A stretch of 64,000 nucleotides of DNA from Microbacterium sp. LWH7-1.2 (GTDB taxonomy: Bacteria; Actinomycetota; Actinomycetes; Actinomycetales; Microbacteriaceae): assembly GCF_038397755.1 (NCBI RefSeq), contig NZ_CP151637.1, positions 744,001-808,000 of the forward strand. Reading direction: 5' to 3'. Below the pieces are notes generated by a model. The model was given only the letters and a program-made list of their open reading frames with translations. It was not told the origin of the DNA and did no database searches. The first letter of the stretch is position 1; every line of letters begins with the position of its first letter. This document shows, in pieces, positions 45,934 to 57,092 of the stretch. The translations under genes and the position numbers were made by a program.

Positions 45934-47017
45934 TCAACCTGCTCATGAGACCGTGAGCGACCACGTCGAGGTCGACGGCGTCGCGATGGTGCAGCTCCTC
46001 GGTCCACAGGACCGCCTGCTGCGGGTCGTCGAGAAGGAGCACCCGGGTGTCGATGTGCACGTGCGCGGCAACGAGATCACGCTCACGGGGGAGGCGGCGG
46101 CGGTCGCCGCGGCGCGGACGCTGGTCGACGAGCTCGTCGCGATGACGAAGGCGGGTCAATCGCTCGGCGAGGACGACGTCGCCTCGTCGAACCGCATCCT
46201 CCGCAGCGAGGGCGGCCCCCGCCCGTCGGAGGTGCTCGGCGAGGCGATCCTCTCCTCGCGCGGCAAGGTCATCCGCCCGAAGACCCTCGGCCAGAAGGCG
46301 TACGTCGACGCCATCGAGGAGAACACGATCGTGTTCGGCATCGGCCCCGCCGGTACCGGCAAGACGTATCTCGCGATGGCGAAGGCCGTCCAGGCGCTGC
46401 AGCGCAAGGAGGTCAGCCGCATCATCCTGACGCGCCCGGCCGTCGAGGCGGGGGAGCGGCTCGGCTTCCTCCCCGGCACGCTCACCGACAAGATCGACCC
46501 GTACCTGCGCCCGCTGTACGACGCGCTCAACGAGATGATGGACCCGGAGCTGGTGCCCAAGCTCATGGCGACGGGCACGATCGAGGTCGCTCCGCTGGCG
46601 TACATGCGGGGCCGCACGCTGAACGACTCGTTCGTCGTCCTCGACGAGGCGCAGAACACCACGCCCGAGCAGATGAAGATGTTCCTCACGCGCCTGGGCT
46701 TCGGGACGCGCATGGTGGTCACCGGCGACATCACGCAGATCGACCTGCCGCAGGGCGCCTCCGGCCTGCGGCTCGTGACCCGCGTTCTCGGCGACATCGA
46801 CGACATCCACTTCTCGTACCTGACGAGCGATGACGTGGTGCGCCACACCCTCGTGGGCCGCATCGTCGACGCCTACAGCGAGTACGACGAGCGCCGGATC
46901 GCCGCGCGTCGCGAGAGGGACGAGGCATCCGAGTTCGCCAACCGCGCCGAGCGACGCGCCGCCACCGTGCGCGGCGGCGGACCGCGTGACCACCTTCCGA
47001 AGCGAGGACGCCCATGA
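45926..47017 (+). CDS. phoH: PhoH-like ATPase
   Basis: A 363-aa ATPase of the PhoH family, linked to RNA metabolism through its constant neighbour YbeY. The N-terminal KH-like segment is at about 25-75, Walker A GPAGTGKT at 140-147 and Walker B FVVLDEAQN near 230. I chose GTG 45926, with AGAAGAG 6 nt upstream; GTG 45920 would add two residues. It overlaps the HIT gene by 8 bases and ybeY by 4. Confidence 0.93.
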   Translation: MPDQPAHETVSDHVEVDGVAMVQLLGPQDRLLRVVEKEHPGVDVHVRGNEITLTGEAAAVAAARTLVDELVAMTKAGQSLGEDDVASSNRILRSEGGPRPSEVLGEAILSSRGKVIRPKTLGQKAYVDAIEENTIVFGIGPAGTGKTYLAMAKAVQALQRKEVSRIILTRPAVEAGERLGFLPGTLTDKIDPYLRPLYDALNEMMDPELVPKLMATGTIEVAPLAYMRGRTLNDSFVVLDEAQNTTPEQMKMFLTRLGFGTRMVVTGDITQIDLPQGASGLRLVTRVLGDIDDIHFSYLTSDDVVRHTLVGRIVDAYSEYDERRIAARRERDEASEFANRAERRAATVRGGGPRDHLPKRGRP

Positions 47018-47484
47018 CCATCGAGATCGGCAACGAATCGGGGATCGCCGTCGACGAGACGGTGCTGCTCCGCCTCATGGAGCACAACCTCGCCGAGCTT
47101 CACGTCAGCCCGGACGCCGACGTGGCGATCCTGCTGGTCGACGAGGGCGCCATGGAGGCGCTGCACGTGCAGTGGATGGACGAGCCCGGCCCCACCGACG
47201 TGCTGAGCTTCCCGATGGACGAGCTGCGCCCGGGTACGGAGGACGCCCCCACGCCCGCGGGCCTCCTCGGCGACATCGTGCTGTGCCCGCAGGTCGCCGA
47301 GACCCAGGCGGTCGCCGCAAAGCACTCGACGCTCGACGAGCTCATCCTCCTCACGACGCACGGACTCCTGCACCTCCTCGGCTTCGACCACGCCGAACCG
47401 GAGGAGGAGCGGGAGATGTTCGGACTGCAGCGCGAGCTCATCACCTCGTTCCAGGCATCCGAACGCCGACGACCTCGCGCATGA
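47014..47484 (+). CDS. ybeY: rRNA-processing endoribonuclease YbeY
   Basis: Zinc-dependent endoribonuclease for 16S rRNA 3'-end maturation and ribosome quality control. The 156-aa protein has the HGLLHLLGFDH signature with metal ligands His116, His120 and His126, and DVLSFPMDE upstream. ATG 47014 overlaps the phoH stop, and its own stop overlaps the next ATG. Confidence 0.95.
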   Translation: MTIEIGNESGIAVDETVLLRLMEHNLAELHVSPDADVAILLVDEGAMEALHVQWMDEPGPTDVLSFPMDELRPGTEDAPTPAGLLGDIVLCPQVAETQAVAAKHSTLDELILLTTHGLLHLLGFDHAEPEEEREMFGLQRELITSFQASERRRPRA

Positions 47485-48833
47485 CCGCCGCCCTGCTGCT
47501 CGTCGCCGCGGCGCTCCTGCTCGCGTTCGGCGCCCTCATGGTCGCGATCGACGCGGCGCTCAGCGTCACCTCCCGGGCGGATCTCGCGGAGCTCGGAGCG
47601 GGCGGACGCAATGCGGTGTCGCTGCGGAAGATCGCAGACGACCCCGACGCGCACGCCAATGCCGTGATCTTCATCCGCGTGCTCGCGGAGACGACGGCGG
47701 CCGTGCTCGTCACCGTCGCATTCACGGACCTGTTCGACAACATCTGGTGGGCGATGCTCGCCGCCGCGGTGCTCATGACCGGTGTCTCGTACGTCGTGGT
47801 GGGAGCGAGCCCCCGCACCGTAGGACGGCTCCACGCCAAGCGGCTCCTGCGCGGCGCGGCGCCGATCGTCCGCGGAGTGCGCATCATCCTCGGGCCGCTC
47901 GCGCATGGTCTCGTCGCCCTCGGCACGCGCATCACGCCGGGCGCGTCGCGCGGTTCGTCGTTCGCCTCGGAGGAGCAGCTCCTCAGCATCATCGACGAGG
48001 CGGCCGAGAACGAGCTCATCGAGGAGGACGATCGCGAACTGATCCACTCGGTGTTCGATTTCACCGACACGTTCGTCCGAGCCGTGATGGTGCCGCGCAC
48101 GGACATGGTGACGGTGGATGCCTCCACCTCGACGCGTGAGGCGATGACGATCTTCCTCGAGAAGGGCGTGTCACGCGTGCCGATCGTCGACGACGACGCC
48201 GATGACGTCGTGGGCGTGCTGTACCTCAAGGACCTCGTGCAGTTCGGCTTCCGCGACGAGATTGGATGGCGGGACGCCCCGATCAGCCGCATCGCACGGC
48301 CGGCGGTGTTCGTGCCTGAGTCGATGAAGGCCGAGACGCTGCTGCAGCAGATGAAGCGCGACGCCGTGCACGTGTGCCTCGTGGTCGACGAGTACGGCGG
48401 CGTCTCGGGTCTCGTGACCCTGGAAGACCTCATCGAGGAGCTCGTCGGCGACATCTCGGACGAGTACGACCCCCGCGGCGAAGAGGTCACCGAGCTGGAG
48501 CCCGGGCACTACCGCGTGAGCGCACGCCTCGGCCTTGACGAGGTCGGCGACCTGTTCGGGCTCGAGCTGGAGGACGAGGACGTCGACTCGATCGGCGGAC
48601 TCCTCGGAAAGGCGCTCGGCCGCGTTCCCCAGCCCGGCGCGACGGCGGAGTATGCCGGCCTCGTGCTCACCGGCGGCGCGTCACGTGGGCGCGGACGCGG
48701 CATCTCGACGGTGTTCGTCGAGCGCGGCGACCCCGCACTGGGTGTCGGCCGTCCGCCGCGCACGGGCGAGATCCGCATCGTGAGCCCCCGCACCGGCGAG
48801 ATCCGGCTGCCTCGGAAGGAAGAGACGTCATGA
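47481..48833 (+). CDS. CorC/HlyC-family membrane protein with CBS pair
   Basis: A 450-aa protein of the CNNM/CorC (UPF0053) family, implicated in Mg2+ or Co2+ transport. The N-terminal CNNM domain has 3-4 membrane helices (about 1-130), followed by a CBS pair (VMVPRTDMVTVDASTS; VHVCLVVDEYGGVSGLVTLEDLIEELVGDI) and a CorC_HlyC C-terminal domain. Near the C-terminus PRTGEIR occurs twice (RPPRTGEIRIVSPRTGEIRL), a short tandem repeat. It overlaps ybeY and era by 4 bases each. Confidence 0.9.
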   Translation: MTAALLLVAAALLLAFGALMVAIDAALSVTSRADLAELGAGGRNAVSLRKIADDPDAHANAVIFIRVLAETTAAVLVTVAFTDLFDNIWWAMLAAAVLMTGVSYVVVGASPRTVGRLHAKRLLRGAAPIVRGVRIILGPLAHGLVALGTRITPGASRGSSFASEEQLLSIIDEAAENELIEEDDRELIHSVFDFTDTFVRAVMVPRTDMVTVDASTSTREAMTIFLEKGVSRVPIVDDDADDVVGVLYLKDLVQFGFRDEIGWRDAPISRIARPAVFVPESMKAETLLQQMKRDAVHVCLVVDEYGGVSGLVTLEDLIEELVGDISDEYDPRGEEVTELEPGHYRVSARLGLDEVGDLFGLELEDEDVDSIGGLLGKALGRVPQPGATAEYAGLVLTGGASRGRGRGISTVFVERGDPALGVGRPPRTGEIRIVSPRTGEIRLPRKEETS

Positions 48834-49774
48834 CCGAGAACGATCCCATGCCGGCACCCGGGACCGACTCGCCCGCCGTTCCCACCGAAGGGCGTTCGGG
48901 GTTCGTCACGTTCGTGGGCCGGCCGAACGTGGGCAAGTCGACGCTGACCAACGCACTGGTGGGCGAGAAGGTCGCGATCACCAGCGACAAGCCGCAGACG
49001 ACGCGCCGCGCGATCCGCGGCATCCTGAACCGCCCCGGTGGTCAGCTCGTGATCGTCGACACCCCAGGACTCCACAAGCCGCGGACGCTCCTCGGGCAGC
49101 GTCTCAACGACCTCGTCGAGCAGGTGCTCGGCGACGTCGACGTCATCGGCTTCTGCGTGCCCGCCACCGAGAAGGTGGGCCCCGGCGACCGTCGCATCGC
49201 GGAATCGCTGAACGGCTACGGCCGCGCGAAGAAGGTCGCCGTCGTGACCAAGACGGATGCCGCCACCCGCGAGCAGATCACCGAGAGGCTCATCGAAGTC
49301 GATCAGCTCCGCGAGGACTGGGCCGCCGTCATCCCGCTGTCCGCCTTCACGCGCGACCAGCTCGACGTCCTGAGCGACGAGCTTCTCACCCTCATGCCCG
49401 AGGGCCCCGCACTGTACCCCGAGGGTGTCGTCACCGACGAGTCGACCGAGGACCGCATCGCCGAGATCATCCGCGAGGCCGCGCTCGACGGCGTACGCGA
49501 CGAGCTGCCGCACTCGATCGCCGTCGTCGTGCAGGACGTGGCGCCCCGCGAGGACTCCGACCTCACCGACATCTACGCCGACATCGTCGTCGAGCGTGAC
49601 AGTCAGAAGGGCATCATCATCGGGCACAAGGGCTCCCGGCTGCGCGACGTCGGCACCCGCGCCCGCGCGCAGATCGAACCCCTGCTGGGCACCAAGGTGT
49701 TCCTCAAGCTGCACGTGCGCATCGCGAAGGAGTGGCAGCGCGACCCCAAGCAGCTCGGCCGCCTCGGCTTCTGA
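48830..49774 (+). CDS. era: GTPase Era
   Basis: Essential GTPase for 30S assembly, 314 aa. G1 is GRPNVGKST (about 27-35), G3 DTPGLH, G4 TKTD. The KH domain is at the C-terminus with IIGHKGSRLRDVGTRAR and VFLKLHVRI. It closes the phoH-ybeY-corC-era operon; the ATG overlaps the preceding stop. Confidence 0.96.
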   Translation: MTENDPMPAPGTDSPAVPTEGRSGFVTFVGRPNVGKSTLTNALVGEKVAITSDKPQTTRRAIRGILNRPGGQLVIVDTPGLHKPRTLLGQRLNDLVEQVLGDVDVIGFCVPATEKVGPGDRRIAESLNGYGRAKKVAVVTKTDAATREQITERLIEVDQLREDWAAVIPLSAFTRDQLDVLSDELLTLMPEGPALYPEGVVTDESTEDRIAEIIREAALDGVRDELPHSIAVVVQDVAPREDSDLTDIYADIVVERDSQKGIIIGHKGSRLRDVGTRARAQIEPLLGTKVFLKLHVRIAKEWQRDPKQLGRLGF

Positions 49775-49828
49775 CCCGGACACGGCGGACGGATGCCGCG
49801 AACCGGCGCCTCCGCGTCGCTACGGGCG

Positions 49829-49834
49829 TAGCCT
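49829..49834 (+). promoter_or_regulatory. Candidate -10 box of the 62-aa protein gene
   Basis: TAGCCT, 32 bp before the ATG. Here, unlike the leaderless genes, a leader with a strong Shine-Dalgarno follows. Confidence 0.4.
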
Positions 49835-49866
49835 GGTGGAGTCGACCGGAGAGAGGAGGAGTCGCG

Positions 49867-50055
49867 ATGACGAAGCATTCTCCGGTCCTGCCGTGGAGCG
49901 ACCCTCGCGACGACATCGCGGTCGGCGTGCTGATGGCGAACGGCAGGCTCGCACCGCGGAAGTTCGCGAGCCGCGCCGAGGCCGAAGCATGGGCGCGTCC
50001 CGACGAGGGCGACCGCGTCGTCGAATGGAACCTCGTCTGCGAGTGCGACGACTGA
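49867..50055 (+). CDS. Small uncharacterised protein, 62 aa
   Basis: A compact acidic protein that I do not recognise by family. It is rich in Trp, Arg, Asp and Glu (LPWSDPRDDIAVGVLMANG; KFASRAEAEAWARPDEGDRV) and ends VCECDD. No membrane helix. The ATG at 49867 has a strong ribosome-binding site (GAGAGGAGGAG), and a TAGCCT box lies upstream, so it is very probably expressed. It is not in the era operon proper, and faces the end of a lipoprotein gene 7 bp away. Confidence 0.72.
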   Translation: MTKHSPVLPWSDPRDDIAVGVLMANGRLAPRKFASRAEAEAWARPDEGDRVVEWNLVCECDD

Positions 50056-50061
50056 CCCGGC

Positions 50062-52711
<2,650 letters not shown>

Positions 52712-52722
52712 GCGCGAACCGT

Positions 52723-52761
52723 CGACGGGTGTGCGCGGGTGATCCCCGCGCGCGCCCGTCG
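52723..52761. terminator. Bulged hairpin between leuA and the TRIC gene
   Basis: CGACGGG/CCCGTCG (52723-52729, 52755-52761) encloses GCGCGGG/CCCGCGC (52733-52739, 52745-52751). It lies between the ends of two convergent genes, so it may stop both, though no T-run follows. Confidence 0.6.
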
Positions 52762-52768
52762 GTGTGCT

Positions 52769-53455
52769 TCAGGGCTTGACGATCGGGATCGTCGAGGTCT
52801 CCACGGCCACCTTGCGGCGGTAGAGCGCGCGCTGCTCCGGGAGGGAGATGTCGAAGATGACCGCGAGCAGGCGTATCACGGTCGTCACGACGATGCCGAT
52901 CACCGCGGCGACGACCACGCTCGCTCCAAGCTGCTCGGCGGTCGCGAGGACGAGGCATCCGATGCCCGCCGCTGCCGCGTAGAGGGAGCTGACGTGCAGG
53001 ATCGCGACCGGCAGCCCCATGATCACGTCGCGGAGGATGCCGCCGCCGACGGCCGCGCACACCCCGACGAACACGGCGGGCACGAGCGGGAGACCGAGCA
53101 CGAGTGCCTTGCTCGTGCCGAATGCCCCGAACAGGCCGATGACCAGGGCGTCGAGGCCGACGATGACGGCGTTCAGTCGCTGGAAGAGGCCGGCGAGCAG
53201 CATCCCGAACAAGGCCGCGCCGGCAGCGGTGAGCAGGTACCAGTTGCTCTGCAGGGTGGTCGGCGCGACGTTGAGGAGCAGGTCGCGGATCAGACCTCCG
53301 CCCATGCCCATGACGATGCCGATGATCGCGACGCCGAGCAGGTCGAGCCGCCGTTCGCCGCGGAAGCCCGATGCGAACAGGGCGCCCTGGATGCCGCCGA
53401 GACCCACGGCGATGAGGTCGGCCCACAGGGGGATCACGAAGACCGGCTCGTCCAC
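52769..53455 (-). CDS. Trimeric intracellular cation (TRIC) channel family protein
   Basis: A 228-aa membrane protein with about seven helices arranged as two repeats. Each repeat carries the TRIC glycine signature: GLGGIQGALFASGF with GMGGGLIRDLLLN, then GAFGTSKALVLG with AVGGGILRDVIMG. Bacterial members conduct K+ and other monovalent cations. GTG 53455 is the most upstream reasonable start; GGAGGG is very close to it, so a start a few codons later is possible. It is 20 bp downstream of the next membrane-protein gene on the same strand. Confidence 0.9.
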   Translation of the reverse strand: MDEPVFVIPLWADLIAVGLGGIQGALFASGFRGERRLDLLGVAIIGIVMGMGGGLIRDLLLNVAPTTLQSNWYLLTAAGAALFGMLLAGLFQRLNAVIVGLDALVIGLFGAFGTSKALVLGLPLVPAVFVGVCAAVGGGILRDVIMGLPVAILHVSSLYAAAAGIGCLVLATAEQLGASVVVAAVIGIVVTTVIRLLAVIFDISLPEQRALYRRKVAVETSTIPIVKP

Positions 53456-53475
53456 CCCTCCATTGTCGACGGCGA

Positions 53476-54126
53476 TCAGGGGATGTGGGTGCGCACCGCC
53501 GACAGGAAGCCGTCGAGATCGTCGGTCCACAGCCGCACCGCCTCGATGCGGTCGCGGCCCTGCGGAAGCCGCACGTCGAGCGGGTGCTCGAGTCGGATCA
53601 GCACGTTCGTCTCGTTCGCGATACGCGCGGCGAACGTGCGGCCCTCCGGTTCGTCCATGACGGCCGGCGCCTTGTCGACGCGGTGCGCAGAGCGCTCGAC
53701 GGATTGCACGACGTCCCACGGCAGGTCGAGATCGAGCTCTGCGCCCTGCCGCACCCGGATGCCGTCCGGCCCGACCGCGTGCGGTCGGGTGAGGTAGCCG
53801 AACAGGAGCCCGAGCATCCAGGTCACGCCCCAGATGCCGAGGATGAGGAGCGGGATGCGGACCCAGGCCCACCGGTGGACGATGAGATCCAGGATCGGGA
53901 TCTCGACGGCCGACAGCACGATGAAGATCACCAGCAGGGTCATGACAGGGGAGTGGTACCGGAACGCGCTGGCGCCCGCGGGAACCCGCGGTCGACGGAA
54001 CACGAGGCGGTAGATGCTCTGGTACACCCCGAGCTCCATGATCCACGCGCGGCGGGCGAGCGTGCGCAGCTTCGTCGGCCACGCGGCCACGGTGGCCGGC
54101 CCGGGACGGTCGTCGACGATGCTCAT
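53476..54126 (-). CDS. Membrane protein of unknown function
   Basis: A 216-aa protein with two closely spaced membrane helices (about 62-82 and 92-115) and a cytoplasmic C-terminal domain (IRVRQGAELDLDLPWDVVQSVERS..., LEHPLDVRLPQGRDRIEAVRLWTDD) that resembles a PH-like or bPH domain in layout. I do not recognise the family. It overlaps the marR-type gene by 4 bases (ATGA) and precedes the TRIC gene, so the three form one operon. Confidence 0.78.
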   Translation of the reverse strand: MSIVDDRPGPATVAAWPTKLRTLARRAWIMELGVYQSIYRLVFRRPRVPAGASAFRYHSPVMTLLVIFIVLSAVEIPILDLIVHRWAWVRIPLLILGIWGVTWMLGLLFGYLTRPHAVGPDGIRVRQGAELDLDLPWDVVQSVERSAHRVDKAPAVMDEPEGRTFAARIANETNVLIRLEHPLDVRLPQGRDRIEAVRLWTDDLDGFLSAVRTHIP

Positions 54127-54587
54127 GATCGGCCGTCCTCGGCGGTGCGGGCCTCGTGCTCGTCGATGAGCCGGGTCAGGCGGTCGAGGACGTGTGTCAG
54201 CCCCCGCAGGGTGGCCTGCGTCGTCGCCTCGTCGAGGCCGTCGATGAGGTGCGCCCCGAGTTCGGTGTGCTCGGCATCCATGGCCCGCATCGCCTCCTCA
54301 CCGCGTGGGGTCAGCGTCACGAGCACCGCTCGGCGGTCATGGGGATGCGGCTCGCGCCGTGCGAAGCCGGTGGCCTCGAGCCCGTCGACGAGGGTCGTGA
54401 CGTTGCGCGGCGTGACGCCCAGCGCGGACGCCAGCTCGGTCTGGGTGCGCGGGCCCTCGTGGAAGACGAGCCACAGCAGGTGGGTGCGGGCGGGAGTGAG
54501 GCCTCGGCGGTCGAGCTCGCGCTCCTGATCGGCGCCCAGGACGCCGGACAGCGCGAGCAGGGTGTCGAGAATCTGAGTACCAGACAT
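54123..54587 (-). CDS. MarR-family transcriptional regulator
   Basis: A 154-aa winged-helix repressor. The DNA-binding domain is at about 28-100 (TQTELASALGVTPRNVTTLVDGLEATG, then the wing RREPHPHDRRAVLVTLTPRG). The first gene of a three-gene membrane operon, it probably regulates itself and the two membrane proteins. The ATG lies 7 nt after TAGTCT, so the mRNA is nearly leaderless. Confidence 0.9.
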   Translation of the reverse strand: MSGTQILDTLLALSGVLGADQERELDRRGLTPARTHLLWLVFHEGPRTQTELASALGVTPRNVTTLVDGLEATGFARREPHPHDRRAVLVTLTPRGEEAMRAMDAEHTELGAHLIDGLDEATTQATLRGLTHVLDRLTRLIDEHEARTAEDGRS

Positions 54588-54600
54588 AGTGAATAGACTA
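54587..54600. promoter_or_regulatory. Promoter/operator dyad of the marR-type gene
   Basis: TAGT-N6-ACTA (54587-54600) is an inverted repeat that covers both the minus-strand -10 (TAGTCT, 54600-54595) and the first base of the start codon. A MarR dimer bound here would block initiation. Confidence 0.45.
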
Positions 54601-54658
54601 CATCACTTCGCGCATGTCGCCCGCGGCGTCGTGCCGCCCGATCGTACGGGAGCGCAGG

Positions 54659-54664
54659 GATAAT
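54659..54664 (+). promoter_or_regulatory. Leaderless -10 box of recO
   Basis: GATAAT, 6 nt before the GTG at 54671. Confidence 0.4.
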
Positions 54665-54670
54665 TGACGC

Positions 54671-55414
54671 GTGCCCACCTACCGCGATGAAGTCGTGGTC
54701 CTGCGCACCCACAAGCTGGGGGAGGCCGACAGGATCGTGACGATGCTCAGCCGCCGTCACGGCAAGCTGCGCGCCGTCGCCAAGGGCGTTCGTCGCACGT
54801 CGTCGCGCTTCGGCGCGCGACTCGAGCCGTTCATGGTCGCGGACGTGCAGCTGTACCAGGGGCGATCGCTCGACATCGTCCAGCAGGCCGAATCGCTCGG
54901 CTCGTACGGCGCCGAGATCGTGGCCCACTACGACCGGTACACCTCCGCGCACGCGATGGTCGAGGCGGCCGACCGCCTGAACGAGGCGGAGGCGACGCCC
55001 CAGCAGTACCTGCTCCTGGTCGGGGGACTCCGTGCCCTGTCGCGCGGCGAGCATGCCGCACGCAGCGTGCTCGATTCGTATCTGCTCCGCGCGATGGCAC
55101 TGTCAGGCTGGGCGCCCGGTCTCGGCGAGTGTGCGCGATGCGGGCGCCGCGGCCCCCACGACACCTTCGTGGCCCAGCAGGGCGGCATCGTCTGCCGCGA
55201 CTGCGCTCCGACCGGCGCCGCCCGCGTCGACGCCGCCACCGTATCGCTCCTGCAGTCGCTCATGGCAGGGGAGTGGGACGTGGTGGATGCTGCGTCCCCG
55301 GGGTCGACCGCCGCCGCATCGGGTCTCATCGCCGCCTATGCGCAGTGGCACCTCGAGCGCGGCATCCGTTCGCTCTCGCATGTCTCGACAGCCCCGCAGG
55401 AAGGCTCCAGGTGA
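54671..55414 (+). CDS. recO: DNA repair protein RecO
   Basis: RecFOR-pathway mediator that loads RecA onto SSB-coated DNA. The 247-aa protein has the N-terminal OB fold ([33 protein letters not shown], about 7-40) and a C-terminal domain with a CARCGRRG...VCRDC zinc-binding set (from about 154). The GTG start is supported by the -10 box. Its stop overlaps the GTG of uppS (GTGA). Confidence 0.95.
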   Translation: MPTYRDEVVVLRTHKLGEADRIVTMLSRRHGKLRAVAKGVRRTSSRFGARLEPFMVADVQLYQGRSLDIVQQAESLGSYGAEIVAHYDRYTSAHAMVEAADRLNEAEATPQQYLLLVGGLRALSRGEHAARSVLDSYLLRAMALSGWAPGLGECARCGRRGPHDTFVAQQGGIVCRDCAPTGAARVDAATVSLLQSLMAGEWDVVDAASPGSTAAASGLIAAYAQWHLERGIRSLSHVSTAPQEGSR

Positions 55415-56226
55415 CCCCGAAGCCCTACACGCACCGCGACGCGGTGCCGTACCGCCCGCTCGACTGGACCGGCGTGCACCCGCCGGAGTATCCGAGAGGC
55501 GCCGTGCCGAACCACGTCGCGATCGTGATGGACGGAAACGGCCGTTGGGCGAACCGCCGCGGCCTTACCCGTATCGAGGGGCACAAGGCGGGAGAGGCTG
55601 CGTTGCTGGACGTCGTGGCCGGCGCGATCCAGGCGGGCGTGAAGCACCTCTCGGTCTACGCCTTCTCGACCGAGAACTGGTCGCGCTCGCCCGACGAGGT
55701 CCGCTTCCTCATGGGCTACAACCGCGATGTGCTTCACCGCCGCCGCGATCAGCTCAACGAGTGGGGCGTGCGCATCCAGTGGGCCGGCCGCAAGCCCCGC
55801 CTGTGGGGCAGCGTCATCAAGGAACTCCAGTTCGCCGAGCAGCTCACCACGGGCAACGACGTGCTGACGCTGACGATGTGCGTCAACTACGGCGGCCGCA
55901 TCGAGCTGGTCGACGCGATGCGCTCGATCGCCGACGACGTCGCGGCGGGACGCCTGAAGCCCTCGGCCGTGTCGGAGAAGCTCATCCAGCGGAGGCTCTA
56001 CCGCCCCGACATGCCGGATGTCGATCTGTTCCTCCGCTCGAGCGGCGAGCAGCGAACGTCGAACTTCCTGCTGTGGGAGTCCGCCTACGCGGAGCTCGTG
56101 TTCCTCGACACGCTGTGGCCCGACTTCACGCGAGAGGACCTGTGGCGCGGCATCGACACGTACCTCGGTCGCAATCGCCGTTTCGGCGGCGCGGTGGACG
56201 CGCCGGACGCCTCAGCGACGACCTGA
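55411..56226 (+). CDS. uppS: Isoprenyl (polyprenyl) diphosphate synthase, UppS/cis-prenyltransferase
   Basis: Cis-prenyltransferase making undecaprenyl or decaprenyl diphosphate, the lipid carrier for cell-wall synthesis. The 271-aa protein has the catalytic [13 protein letters not shown] with Asp41, [10 protein letters not shown], and the C-terminal [25 protein letters not shown] signature with the family RxxxEQR-like residues. The extended N-terminus (about 35 residues) is typical of actinobacteria. Chain length cannot be told from sequence. The recO-uppS pairing is common in this phylum. Confidence 0.95.
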   Translation: MTPKPYTHRDAVPYRPLDWTGVHPPEYPRGAVPNHVAIVMDGNGRWANRRGLTRIEGHKAGEAALLDVVAGAIQAGVKHLSVYAFSTENWSRSPDEVRFLMGYNRDVLHRRRDQLNEWGVRIQWAGRKPRLWGSVIKELQFAEQLTTGNDVLTLTMCVNYGGRIELVDAMRSIADDVAAGRLKPSAVSEKLIQRRLYRPDMPDVDLFLRSSGEQRTSNFLLWESAYAELVFLDTLWPDFTREDLWRGIDTYLGRNRRFGGAVDAPDASATT

Positions 56227-56318
56227 GCTGCGCTCCGGCGACGGACGGGGTATCCAGCGAGCCCTCACGCCCTCATCATTGACGTGAGCCGCGCATGCGG
56301 CCGGTCAGGAGGCGCGAT

Positions 56319-57092
56319 ATGGCGCTGTCACGGCCCCGGGTGGGCCTCGCCGCCGTCCTGAGCCTCGCCGTCGTCTTCGCCGTCACGGGATGCGCGACCG
56401 CTGTGACCGCGGAGGACGCGGGACGCACAGCGACGGCGAGCCCGTCCGCTTCGCCGGACGAGACGAACGAGGGCACCGCCGACGGCGAGGCCGACGGCGG
56501 CGCCGACGAACAGGCGCAGGTGGACTCCGACGGTGGTGAGGATCCCGCCCAGGACCGCGTCCGCACGGGCCCCGTCGCTCAGTACGGCGGTCCCGCGTAC
56601 GGCGATCAGGGCACGGCCGAGGTCATCGAGGACGGGCTCTGGTGCAAGACGATCGCGGTGTTCTGGGGAGGCGATCCTGTACCCGAGGGCGTCAGCTTCA
56701 CCTTCGAGAACGCCGTGACGGATCGGCCGGGCCTGCGGGTGGACGGCAGCGTGTGCGGCACTCGGGGAGCGGACCGCTCGTGCCTCGGCATGGTCGTCCA
56801 GGCGAACGAGTCGGGCATCTTCTGCAGCCTCGTCCTCCGTCCCGCCGCCGACTTCCAGGACGGCACCGCGATCACCTTCCGCGGCACACTCGAGTGCCCG
56901 ACCGCCGAGATCTGCGACCAGGTCGCCGCGCGCGAGGTCGAGCCGGGGCCGCCGATCATCGTCAACGACCCCGAGCCGTCCGCCGAGCAGGACCAGGACT
57001 CGCAGCAGGAAGGTGAGCAGCAGGAGGAGCAGCAGCTGGACGAGTCGCCCGAGCCTGCACAGTCGCCGTCGCCGGAGGAGGAGCGCCGGTGA
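56319..57092 (+). CDS. Putative lipoprotein with acidic low-complexity ends
   Basis: A 257-aa exported protein of unknown function. AGGAGG lies 6 nt before ATG 56319, so I prefer it to ATG 56295. A signal peptide ends in VTGC (Cys at about 25). An Asp/Glu/Gly-rich linker leads to a domain with six cysteines that could form disulphides (LWCKTIAVFW; GSVCGTRGADRSCLG; FCSLVL; CPTAEICD). The tail is a Glu/Gln-rich stretch. It overlaps the next gene, a membrane protein, by 4 bases, so the two may work together. Confidence 0.8.
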   Translation: MALSRPRVGLAAVLSLAVVFAVTGCATAVTAEDAGRTATASPSASPDETNEGTADGEADGGADEQAQVDSDGGEDPAQDRVRTGPVAQYGGPAYGDQGTAEVIEDGLWCKTIAVFWGGDPVPEGVSFTFENAVTDRPGLRVDGSVCGTRGADRSCLGMVVQANESGIFCSLVLRPAADFQDGTAITFRGTLECPTAEICDQVAAREVEPGPPIIVNDPEPSAEQDQDSQQEGEQQEEQQLDESPEPAQSPSPEEERR

